From NCBI GenBank assembly GCA_951217055.1, contig OX578283.1, positions 61,323,832 to 61,387,831 of the forward strand: a DNA stretch of 64,000 nt. Reading direction: 5' to 3'. Numbering within the stretch: the first letter of the stretch is position 1; each line of letters opens with the position of its first letter. Source of the DNA: Gerris lacustris. Lineage: Eukaryota > Arthropoda > Insecta > Hemiptera > Gerridae. This document shows positions 26,131-38,500 of this stretch, piece after piece. The notes beneath the pieces are model-generated. The model was not told the DNA's origin. It did no database searches and worked only from the letters and a program-made list of their open reading frames with translations. The position numbers were made by a program, and so were the translations under genes.

Positions 26131-27519
26131 GGCTAGATTTCTAAATGTACACAATATTTTGATTGTATACATGTTTTACAGCTAGTTTTCATTGTTATTA
26201 ATAAGGCTAGATTTCTAAATGTACACAATATTTTGATTGTATACATGTTTTACAACTAGTTTTCATTGTTATTAATAAGGCTAGATTTCTAAATGTACAC
26301 AATATTTTGATTGTATACATGTTTTACAGCTAGTTTTCATTGTTATTAATGAGGCTAGATTTCTAAATGTACACAATATTTTGATTGTATACATGTTTTA
26401 CAACTAGTTTTCATTGTTATTAATAAGGCTAGATTTCTAAATGTACACAATATTTTGATTGTATACATGTTTTACAGCTAGTTTTCATTGTTATTAAGGA
26501 GGCTAGATTTCTAAATGTACACAATATTTTGATTGTATACATGTTTTACAGCTAGTTTTCATTGTTATTAATGAGGCTAGATTTCTAAATGTACACAATA
26601 TTTTGATTGTATACATGTTTTACAACTAGTTTTCATTGTTATTAATGAGGCTAGATTTCTAAATGTACACAATATTTTGATTGTATACATGTTTTACAAC
26701 TAGTCTTCATTGTTATTAAGGAGGCTAGATTCCTAATTGTATACAATATTTTGATTGTATACATGTTTTACAGATAGTTTTCATTGTTATTAAGGAGGCT
26801 AGATTTCTAAATTTATACAATATTTTGATTGTATACATGTTTTACAGCTAGTTTTCATTGTTATTAATGAGGCTAGATTTCTAAATTTATACAATATTTT
26901 GATTGTATACATGTTTTACAGATAGTTTTCATTGTTATTAAGGAGGCTAGATTTCTAAATTTATACAATATTTTGATTGTATACATGTTTTACAGCTAGT
27001 TTTCATTGTTATTAATGAGGCTAGATTTCTAAATGTATACAATATTTTGATTGTATACATGTTTTACAGATAGTTTTCATTGTTATTAAGGAGGCTAGAT
27101 TTCAACATATATACAATATTTTGATTGTATACATGTTTTACAAATGATTTTTTTGTTATTAAGGAAGCTAGATTGCTAAATGTATTCAATATTTTGAATG
27201 TATACCTGCTTGATTACACTTAGTTTTCATTGTTATTAAGGAGGCTAGGTTTCTAAATACAATCAATATTTTGATTGTATACATGTTTTACAAATGATTT
27301 TCATTGTTATTAAGGAAGCTAGATTGCTAAATGTACACAATATTTTGAATGTATACCTGATTTATTACACTTAGTTTTCATTGTTATTAAGGAGGTTAGG
27401 TTTATACAAACATACATTATTTCAATTTTATGCATAAGTTTAAAACTACTTATATTCACATTATAAGGTTAGTATTAAGTATACATATATACAATATTTT
27501 TGTTGCGTTAATAGGCTTT

Positions 27520-27558
27520 ATATAAAGGCTCTGTACAGACAGACAGAGCCTTTATTTA
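27520..27558. repeat. 12-bp stem hairpin
   Basis: taaaggctctgt and acagagccttta surround an 8-nt spacer acagacag. Sits between the satellite edge and a dinucleotide tract. Confidence 0.7.
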
Positions 27559-27561
27559 GCT

Positions 27562-27575
27562 ATATATATATTTAG

Positions 27576-27674
<99 letters not shown>

Positions 27675-27675
27675 A
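27562..27675. repeat. (TA)n then (TG)n microsatellite
   Basis: About 40 TA units from 27578 to 27655 followed by about nine TG units to 27674. A short open frame running out of it at 27657 is chance. Confidence 0.95.
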
Positions 27676-28054
27676 TTCAATGGTTAAATGGTTATAATAT
27701 ATTATGTATTAATGTTAAAAAAAATTATTTGCCATTAAGGATTATGCTTAGAGTCTCCAAGAAAGGTTTTTTTTTTTTTTTTTTAAAAAATCAAAACAAT
27801 AGCAAATATGAAGATAATGGTATTATAATGAAACCAAGACATGAAATAGTTGATAGAGTCTGAAGCATGCTAAATTTATATGAAATTCACCGTCTGAAGT
27901 TTGAACTGTGCGTGATCCAGTATCACATGGAAATATAAATTTATTAAATATATCGTAATGTCGTTAACGTTAGTCTAAAGAACTTTATTATTTTAACTTA
28001 AGTTCAATTTTATTTAATAATAAATATCGTGCGAAATAATTTATATATAAATTT

Positions 28055-28453
<399 letters not shown>

Positions 28454-29456
28454 TCATGTAGACAGTATACATACATTATTTTACTTATATATATATATAT
28501 ATATATAGAATATAAGTACGAGTATTTAGATTGAATTGATAAAAAAACAGATGGAGGGATGAGTGGAAGATGAGATTACGTTACATTTTTTGTTCTTTTG
28601 GGTAATTGACGCTATCTAATATTTCGCATACAATTTGTGTCATATTGAAAGCGATAGCTTAATCTTAAGTAGGCTTTTCAAGAACTAGTCACAAATTATT
28701 CCTATTAGAACCAGTAGTGTTTATAATTCTCTTAGGATGCGTTCGGCTGTCTAACCAGTTCATATATGATCATTTTAATGGTCTAATAGTGCAATACAAG
28801 GGTCTCCAAACTTTTCGGTTGAAGGGCCGGATCTGAATAAGATAGTCTATGTCTATAACGATTTCTTGTCCAATAATTTCTCAATCATTTCATGACTATA
28901 ATTTCTTGCAAATAAATATGATTTTATAAAATATTATTAGTATGCTGTGTACACATTAATATAGTAAATATTTAGAATTTAAACAAAAACACATAATAAT
29001 ACTAAATACATTTTATTAAGATTAATATTAAATAAATAAATAATGTTTTATTACTAATAAAAAAAATACATATAAATAAAAGTATATAGTAAATTAATCT
29101 ACACAATTTATTAGTAAATTAGTAAAAGCCGAGATTTTTAATTATTAATATTAAACTTTTACAAAAATTAATGTTATACAGATCAGCAAAATTTGCTTAT
29201 GCGGTAGAAAAGATGAAACCAAATTTTAAATTAAATAATTGAATAAATAAGAAAAGTTTGATATTTTGATGAAGTTTTATTAATAAGGAATAAAATTAAT
29301 AAAGTTAAAGTAATTATAAATAATAGATAACAAGTAATTATAAATCTCAAAAATCAAACTGTGTCGAAATGAATAATATTATTGAAATTGAACTCTTAAT
29401 ATACAAGTATAATAGACTTCAAGTATTCAAACGATGTTAAAATTGCTGAGATTTTG
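28454..29456. other. 5' flank of the HECTD2-like gene
   Basis: AT-rich sequence upstream of the proposed start codon. Contains a (TA)n run at 28483-28506 and a phrase 'gggtctccaaacttttcggt' at about 28800, common in DNA-transposon fragments. The transcription start should lie here if 29457 is the start codon, but I see no unambiguous core promoter. In the start-codon frame the nearest upstream stop is at 29397. Confidence 0.45.
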
Positions 29457-29573
29457 ATGTCTTCGTTTACCTCTCCTGTCACCTGGCTGAGAGAGCGGTT
29501 TAGAAATACTTTCAGATCTTCAAGGAACAAAAGACCAATCTCGGACAGTAACAACTTAGAAGATTATAAACAG
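29457..29573 (+). CDS. HECTD2: HECTD2-like exon 1 (proposed start exon)
   Basis: 39 codons from ATG to a cag|gtaaaa donor, ending in phase 0 as required by the next exon. Encodes MSSFTSPVTWLRERF, then an Arg/Ser-rich stretch and SNNLEDYKQ. The donor lies in the first unit of a four-copy minisatellite, so three further donor-like sites follow. Start context (ttttgATGt) is weak, and there is no other evidence that this is the first exon; an upstream noncoding exon or a different 5' end is possible. Confidence 0.55.
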
Positions 29574-32500
29574 GTAAAAACTAATAATAGTAACAACTTA
29601 AAAGATTATAATCAGGTAATAACTGCTAACGGCTACTTGTAACAACTTAGAAGACTATAAACAGGTAACAACTACATACTAGTAACAACTTAGGAGATTA
29701 TAAACAGGTATTTTGATCAATTGATTCAAGTGGAAGCATTTCTGTAAAAATTTAAGATATGTAATAATATAAATTCAGGATAGCGAGGATCAGTAAGTTG
29801 TGGATTTACTGAAGTTTCGGAAAAACGTATTTCCTTCTTCAAAGGTATAAACAAGAATGGTGACATTAATAGAAATTAGTAATATTAAGGAATAAGGATT
29901 TTTTTTGAAAAGTTAGTAAATCTACAACTTTGAATTTTACTTTCTTCTGATCCTCGCAATTTAATTTTCTTAAATGTATTAAATTTGCAGTCAATATCCA
30001 CTTAGTTAAATGTAATAATGTGATTTATCCATTCAACATTAGTATATAGATTAGTTTTTGGCCTACATGAAATGCCCATATTTAGTGGTCTCTTAGGTTG
30101 TTATTTTGTAACGAAGTTCGTTCATTTGCCAGGCAGATGCTTCTTTGATGACTGATGAATTCTATATTTAAATTATTTTTTAAGGTCTATTTCTATTTCA
30201 TCATCATATCTTAAACGATAGTTGATCACAGGTAATAGAGAAAACTAATTGTCTTTTTGCTAGATATTATTTTTTAAATCCTTGTTTAAAGGTGCAATCA
30301 TACAGAGTTTAGAGACCACAGTAGCAATAGTAAAGGTTTCTGATTCTGTTTCTGGGGGATGAAGCATTCGAATTCAAAAATATAAATTTGCTCGTCGAGA
30401 CTTAATCACATCGTAAAGTCAATGAAGTTAATAATAAGCAATCAAAGTTCTTACGCAACTTAGTATTTATTACCATTTCTTGTTCAAATTATTCCAGGAA
30501 ATTCACTAGCTTTGTTATAATTTTTGGTTATCTGCCATCACCATCTGTCTAATCCAATGCCGATCGTAAATTGATCAATATAAAATGCTTGTGGATGATA
30601 TCCGTACATTTTCCTTTAGAGTGTTCGGGTGTTTCCTCTTCTTCGTTGAATATGGAGCATAATTGGAAAAATTTATTCATTAATAGCTTGGTTATACGGT
30701 GAAATCCATTCACGAAGGGATTGAAGTCAGAAGTTGCGCTTTCACTACTGGAAGATGTCCTCCGAAGATGCTTCCAGTAGTGGAAGCGAAACATAAACGT
30801 AAAAATGTTTAAAGTTTATACTAACAGCTTCAAACCAACCGATAAAACGTGATAAATATTTTTTAATATTTTCTGATTTCAGGATGAGACTGAGAGCGAA
30901 GGAAGAGAATGCCGATGGTGCAAAGTCCAAGGAGGTGGGATTTGCCAAGAATGTGGTCATGATCCTTCCTCTTACTACGGATTTCACCATGTTCATCCCC
31001 AGGTCGGAGCAGGGAGGCTTCGATCTACCAGATCTTCCTCAGATCCACTAGTACCAGGCTTCCGACTCCCACCCATAGTCAGTATATCCTTGATGAACTC
31101 TAAATAATTATAAATTTAAATATTGTTAACTTGGAGTTATTCAACGGAGTGAAATCATGTTTGTTTTGGAAGGTTCATTTTAGCTTCAATATCAATAACA
31201 TTCTGTTCAGTGATCACTCAGCATTATGTGATTTCTTTCTATAGGTTCCTTGATAGGAGTGAGTCTCGGTCCTCTGTGATATTATATTACCAAAATACTA
31301 GTGATGACCCATCTAATAGCTAATGGCCCACACAAATTCATATAATTTGTACATCTTTGTTGAGCATTTAAGTCGCAAATTAATTTAATTAATATTATTA
31401 TTAGGTGCGAAGCTTTATCTTGATAAGGCGCTTGAGTCCATGTGCATTTTACTGCAAAAGAAGTAAAATTACTGCAAATTTGGCATTTGTAATAATTTTA
31501 GTGTTATATAAATGGAATATGGAGAATCACAGTAGTAATTTCGACCCCCAAAATCTCGACAAAAAGGCAGATATTGTCAATGAGACTGAGGCAGGAAGAT
31601 AGCTTGGGCACGTTCAAAGAATGCTAGCGGAAAGATAACCTTGAAAGATTTTCTATGGGCAAAAAGAAGGCAGAAGAAGTTGTAGGAAGGTGAAGGAAAA
31701 GCTTTGAAGAGATTAGATAAGGCTGAAGATAGAGATGACTGGACTGGAAGTACTTTGTTGAGCAGGTCAGGATTTTCCACGGGCTTTATGCCTGGTTTAT
31801 ACGATCCAAGTATACTTGGTCCAAGTGTTTGCGGAACTTTGAAGTAAGGTTTACATGATCAAAGCATACTTGGTCCAAGTGACTTTGATCAAATCCACTT
31901 GATCCAAGTGTTGGTGGAACTTTGAAGTAAGGTTTTCATGATCAAAGCATACTTGGTCCAAGTGACTTTGATCAAATCCACTTGGTCCAAGAGTTGGTGG
32001 AACATTAAAGTAAGGTTTACATGATCAAAGTATACTTGGTCCAAGTCACTTTGATCAAATCCACTTGGTCCAAGTGTTTGTGGAACTTTAAAGTAAGGTT
32101 TACACGATCAAAGTATACTTGGTCCAAGTCACTTTGATCAAATCCACTTTGGTCCAAGTGTTTGTGGAACTTTAAAGTAAGGTTTACATGATCAAAGTAT
32201 ACTTGGTCCAAGTCACTGTGATCAAATCCACTTGGTCCAAGTGTTTGTGAAACTTTAAAGTAAGGTTTACACGATCAAAGTATACTTGGTCCAAGTCACT
32301 TTGATCAAATCCACTTGGTCCAAGTGTTTGTGGAACTTTAAAGTAAGGTTTACATGATCAAAGTATACTTGGTCCAAGTCACTTTGATCAAATCCACTTA
32401 GTCCAAGTGTTTGTGGAACTTTAAAGTAAGGTTTACATGATCAAAGTATACTTGGTCCAAGTCACTTTGATCAAATCCACTTGGTCCAAGTGTTTGTGGA

Positions 32501-35500
32501 ACTTTAAAGTAAGGTTTACACGATCAAAGTATACTTGGTCCAAGTCACTTTGATCAAATCCACTTTGGTCCAAGTGTTTGTGGAACTTTAAAGTAAGGTT
32601 TACATGATCAAAGTATACTTGGTCCAAGTCACTGTGATCAAATCCACTTGGTCCAAGTGTTTGTGAAACTTTAAAGTAAGGTTTACACGATCAAAGTATA
32701 CTTGGTCCAAGTCACTTTGATCAAATCCACTTGGTCCAAGTGTTTGTGGAACTTTAAAGTAAGGTTTACATGATCAAAGTATACTTGGTCCAAGTCACTT
32801 TGATCAAATCCACTTGGTCCAAGTGTTTGTGGAACTTTAAAGTAAGGTTTACACGATCAAAGTATACTTGGTCCAAGTCACTTTGATCAAATCCACTTGG
32901 TCCAAGTGTTTGTGGAACTTTAAAGTAAGGTTTACATGATCAAAGTATACTTGGTCCAAGTCACTTTGATCAAATCCACTTAGTCCAAGTGTTTGTGGAA
33001 CTTTAAAGTAAGGTTTACATGATCAAAGTATACTTGGTCCAAGTCACTTTGATCAAATCCACTTGGTCCAAGTGTTTGTGGAACTTTAAAGTAAGGTTTA
33101 CACGATCAAAGTATACTTGGTCCAAGTCACTTTGATCAAATCCACTTGGTCCAAGTGTTTGTGGAACTTTAAAGTAAGGTTTTCATGATCAAAGCATACT
33201 TGGTCCAAGTGACTTTGATCAAATCCACTTGGACCAAGTGTTTGTGGAACTTTAAAGTAAGGTTTACACGATCAAAGTATACTTGGTCCAAGTCACTTTG
33301 ATCAAATCCACTTTGGTCCAAGTGTTTGTGGAACTTTAAAGTAAGGTTTACATGATCAAAGTATACTTGGTCCAAGTCACTTTGATCAAATCCACTTGGT
33401 CCAAGTGTTTGTGAAACTTTAAAGTAAGGTTTACACGATCAAAGTATACTTGGTCCAAGTCACTTTGATCAAATCCACTTGGTCCAAGTGTTTGTGGAAC
33501 TTTAAAGTAAGGTTTACATGATCAAAGTATACTTGGTCCAAGTCACTTTGATCAAATCCACTTGGTCCAAGTGTTTGTGGAACTTTAAAGTAAGGTTTAC
33601 ACGATCAAAGTATACTTGGTCCAAGTCACTTTGATCAAATCCACTTGGTCCAAGTGTTTGTGGAACTTTAAAGTAAGGTTTACACGATCAAAGTATACTT
33701 GGTCCAAGTAGTGGAACTTTGATACACTACAAAGTATAGATTGTGTGAAATGGTTTTCCCTCTAGAACTTTCCAGTTAAATTGTACTTATTAAATTATAA
33801 AAGTGGTGTTATATTACCTTCTGGTGAACAAAACCCAGCTCAACCTCACATCTGTCATTTTTTGACTGCTCGCTCTAATAATTTATCAGGATGGAGCCAT
33901 TTTTGTTTTTATTAAAGTCTACTTTGATGGAGCCCATCCAACTCAACTTGGATGACCAAGTTGTTATGGTACTCTGTTTACACGATTCAAGATTTTGACT
34001 TGGTCCAAGCATAACTGGATCGTGTAAACGTGGCATTAGCGCAATGAATTATGTAATCATTGTGGCGCCAGCAAACTAATATTCAAGGTTGCAATTGTTT
34101 AAAGAGCTCTGTTAATTTTTAAGGTGATCTAGACTTTACCCACTTTAAACTTCTTTGAGTCTGACCACAGAAGTCTGGTCAATAGAATTAATAGCGTATC
34201 TCTGTTTTATAATATAGTACAGTAGAAAAATAAGTAATTTTTTAGTTATCAGTTTCGTTTTCGTTATGAAGCCTGGATATTATGGAAATCAAACTCGTTT
34301 ATTTTAGAATATCTCACTTGTTGCACAGTTCAAATAATGTCATGATAATGTTAAAGGGTAGAAGGTGCTGAAGATTACTCGATAAAGTTCAGTCCCGTCG
34401 TTTTTCAATCACGTCCTTCATAATTCTATTTTACAACCTTTCTTATCACTAGATTGCCAGTTTAATCAAAATTAAGGTTTTTTTATTTTTTTTTTTTATC
34501 GAACAATATGGATTTTTTAACATGTTCGTTCTATTCTTTTGGTAAAAAAATGCATAGAGAGCAACATAAATAGTTCATAGTTAGAAACTTTAATAGTTAA
34601 TCAATTGAGGCCTAGCCTCAAGTTGATCCTTATCACTATCAGTTTTCAAATTTTGCTCATTCGTTGAAGCAACTTTAGAAAATTATGTCGACACTTTTTT
34701 CAAAACTTTCAGTTCAGCATCTTCCTTCCCTTTTCGACGATTTTCAGCTCCACTTAGATTTTTAGACATAATTTAAATTGTATTTGTTAGCTTGCAAAAT
34801 AAAAAACACTACGAATAATGTAAAAATAAAAAAGTAAATGGTAATAACTTCACACTATTTACTAAAGACTTGCTTAGCTTAAATCTCCTACACCCACAGG
34901 GATAATAATACATACAGGGATACATGTGATAATAAAATAAATATAACTGTAAGTTGTGTTAATTTGTGTGATACAGATTGTTTTTCTCTCGGCGTGGCAC
35001 CCTTTCTAAGCTGGCGACTGGAGCAAATTGCTCCAACTGCTCCACGGTAGTTACGCCACTGATATAGTTACCAAAAATATTCTTTAATCTATGGTTGATA
35101 ATGTTATTTATTTACTATTGTTGCTATTTACTTAGTACAAGCATCCAAGCCATATTCTAAAACCAAGTCTGTATAGGGTGTTAATTAATGTTGTCCCTAA
35201 CCTGGATTAAATTATTTTAATAATGAACCAAATGCCCTAAACTACTTGTATTTCCCTAAACTACTCTTATTTCTCTAAACTACCTTATTTCCCTAAGTTA
35301 ATATAATTTCTCTAAACTAATATTACTTCCGTAAACTACTCTTATTTCTCTAAACTAATATTATTTCCGTAAACTACTCTTATTTCTCTAAACTAATATT
35401 ACTTCCGTAAACTACTCTTATTTCTCTAAACTAATATTATTTCCGTAAACTACTCTTATTTCTCTAAACTAATATTACTTCCGTAAACTACTATTATTAA

Positions 35501-38500
35501 CTAATATTATTTATTCTAATATTATTTATAACTAATATTATTAATATTATTTATTCTAAACTAATATTATTTCCGTAAACTATACTCTTATTTCTCTAAA
35601 CTAATATTACTTCCGTAAACTACTCTTATTTCTCTAAACTACCTTATTTCCCTAAGCTAATATAATTTCTCTAAACTAATATTACTTCCGTAAACTACTA
35701 TTATGAACTAATATTATTTATTCTAATATTATTTATAACTAATATTATTAATATTATTTATTCTAAACTAATATTATTTCCGTAAACTATACTCTTATTT
35801 CTCTAAACTAATATTATTTCCGTAAACTACTCTTATTTCTCTAAACTAATATTATTTCCGTAAACTACTCTTATTTCTCTAAACTAATATTATTTCCGTA
35901 AACTACTCTTATTTCTCTAAACTAATATTATTTCCGTAAACTACTCTTATTTCTCTAAACTAATATTATTTCCGTAAACTACTCTTATTTCTCTAAACTA
36001 ATATTATTTCCGTAAACTACTCTTATTTCTCTAAACTAATAATATTTCCGTAAACTACTCTTATTTCTCTAAACTAATATTATTTCCGTAAACTACTCTT
36101 ATTTCTCTAAACTAATATTATTTCCGTAAACTACTCTTATTTCTCTAAACTAATATTATTTCCGTAAACTACTCTTATTTCTCTAAACTAATAATATTTC
36201 CGTAAACTACTCTTATTTCTCTAAACTAATATTATTTCCGTAAACTACTCTTATTTCTCTAAACTAATATTATTTCCCTAAACTAATATTACTTCTCTAC
36301 TCTTAGTATTATTTCCCTAAGCTACTCTCATTTCTCTAAACTAATAATATTTCCGTAAACTACTCTTATTTCTCTAAACTAATATTATTTCCCTAAACTA
36401 ATATTACTTCTCTACTCTTAGTATTATTTCCCTAAGCTACTCTCATTTCTCTAAATTTGCCTTATTTACATATACATCCACATTGCTTACATCGCAAGGT
36501 TAGTTGATTCTTATGAGAGTGAATCCCCCCCTTCATGATATATGTATTTTTTTTAGAACATTTAGGTTAATTAAACTCTGAGTGGAGAAGCCTACTCTAT
36601 TGAATTAATATGTCTGCTTTATTAAATCGGAGGTTTTTAAATGTAATAATGGTTTTACTATTCTTGAAATACTCTAAATGGAGCACTATTTTTGTATCAA
36701 TTTTTGACGATAACTAGGACATACTTATCATGATGACTCATGATAAGTAATAGGATGGTTATAAGAAAGTTATATAACTTATTGAAAGCTCCTTGATGTA
36801 TTCTGAACGGAGCAAGAATCGATACCGGTCATTATTTTTTAGACAGGTTGATTTGAGCTCTAGGGTCAAGTTATTATCTTAAGGTATATAGATCCATACA
36901 AACACAGTGAGAGATGTTTAGACACGGAGAATTCGTTAAGTTGATACAAAAATAAATATTTTTATAATTATGATCGCAAACTCTTCAGACAGATTGTCAA
37001 GGTTGATGTAGCGTATCTGGGGCATCACGCACAGAAATGGAAAAACTGACAAATATAATGGACATTTAATTATTAAAGTGTTTCCTGTATATTGATGGAT
37101 ACTTTTCATACTCATTTCATACTCTCTCGAAAATTTACGCTACATCGAAGCCCAGTTAATCTACGACAGATACATGCGCCTAAGATTCGCAAAATCAACC
37201 TGTATACAGCTGTGTCTTAAAATAGAGGACTCAATATGGGAAATGTATTAAGAAAAAATCACAGGGAAGTACTTGCGTCCAAGTACTTTTTAGGGTTTTG
37301 TAGATGATTAAGCATACCCGTTATGTAATTATGATTTTTTTTCTTCGATCATAAGGGTCCCGGGTTCGATCCCCCGGGAGGTCACAATGTTTTTTATAGG
37401 TAATAACGACAAGATAAATTACATTTTTTAGGAAATTTTCATCGCCCAACCATACGGTGTAACCATGCATCATTTCAAAATTTTAAGACCAGCCATTATA
37501 TAAAATTTGGGGGGGGGGATTTTTTTGGGGGGTATATTTTGACTTATAAAACCAATAAAGGATTAAAAATTTAAAAAAGCAAATACATATTTGTATCCTA
37601 CTCTTCAGCAGCTTTCATTTGATACCCAACTCAAAATTTTTAAAAAATAAAATTTTGGGCGCACTCCAAATTTTCGCGCAAAAAATTGGTAATATTTAAA
37701 TCCTGGGAATGAACTCCCGGAAATATCATCGCCCCACTATAAGGTATTAGTATGAATTATTTCGAAATTTTAGCGCCAGCTATAGTGGTTGGGGGGGGAA
37801 TTTTTTTTTGGGTAAATTTTGATTTTTTCCCCCTATAAGGAATGCAAATTTTAAAATAGCATATATATATATTTGTGTCCTACTCTTCAGCAGCTTTCAT
37901 TTAATACCCAACTCAAAATTTTAAAAAAATAAAATTTTGGGGGCACTTCACTTTTTCGGGCCCAAAATTATCAATTTTTGAAAATTTGGGATAAACTCCC
38001 GGAATTTTCATCGCCCCACAATAAGGCATTAGCATGAATTATTTCGAAATTTTAGGACCAGCCGTTATATAGTGGTTGGGGGGGGGGGGGAATTTGTTTC
38101 GGTATATTTTGATTTTTTTACCCAATAAGGAATGCAAAATTTAAAAAAGCATATATATATTTGCGTCCTACTCTTCAGCAGCTTTTATTTGATACCCCAC
38201 TCAAAAATTAAAAAAAATATAAATTTTTGAGTTTACAACATTTTTGCGAATTGCGCATGCGCATATTTAATTTTGAACTTCCGTATATTATTCCTGTGGT
38301 TGGGTCAAAAGGTTGCACCAGTGTTTCAAATTTCAGTACTTTCGCTTAAACGGTTCGGGCCCTATGAACCAAAGAGCGACGGACGGACGGACACATCACC
38401 CTCGGTATAAGGGTTTTGAGAAGTATCTAGAAAACCCTAAAAACTTATGAAATAAAGAAGAATCCATAATTGGTGCATTTTTGATCAATCTACAGAAAAG

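Larger units (their letters stand above)
13270..27440. repeat. Satellite DNA array, 74-bp monomer, about 187 copies
   Basis: Monomer begins ggctagatttctaaatgtac and ends attgttattaatga. Monomer starts at 13625, 14069, 19915, 20951, 23689, 26131 and 27093 all differ by exact multiples of 74, so 182 monomers (13625-27092) show no net insertion or deletion. Variation is confined to a few positions: gtacac/ttatac/gtatac after ctaaat; gctagtt, actagtt, actagtc or gatagtt; and aatga, aataa or aagga at the junction. A dyad (gtatacaat-attttg-attgtatac in edge copies) lies in every unit. Decayed, longer units flank both ends (13270-13624; 27093-27440). No protein is encoded; every frame is stopped. 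Confidence 0.97.

Noticed and set aside
13270..27440. CRISPR-like repeat-spacer appearance
   Set aside because: There are no unique spacers: the whole 74-bp unit repeats, and the context is eukaryotic.
30549..30996. Two minus-strand frames around exon 2
   Set aside because: One overlaps a hairpin, the other is antisense to exon 2; neither has recognisable similarity or splice context.
30884..31050. Alternative start at the ATG one base into exon 2
   Set aside because: That frame stops at 31051 and lacks the Cys motif; the splice-phased frame is open through the whole exon.
31405..31602. Possible additional exon in intron 2
   Set aside because: Some protein-like character but no acceptor/donor pair that keeps phase 0, and no similarity to HECTD2.
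32017..33375. Three near-identical 64-68 residue reverse-strand frames
   Set aside because: They fall entirely within the 83-bp minisatellite and repeat because of the 416-bp block duplication.
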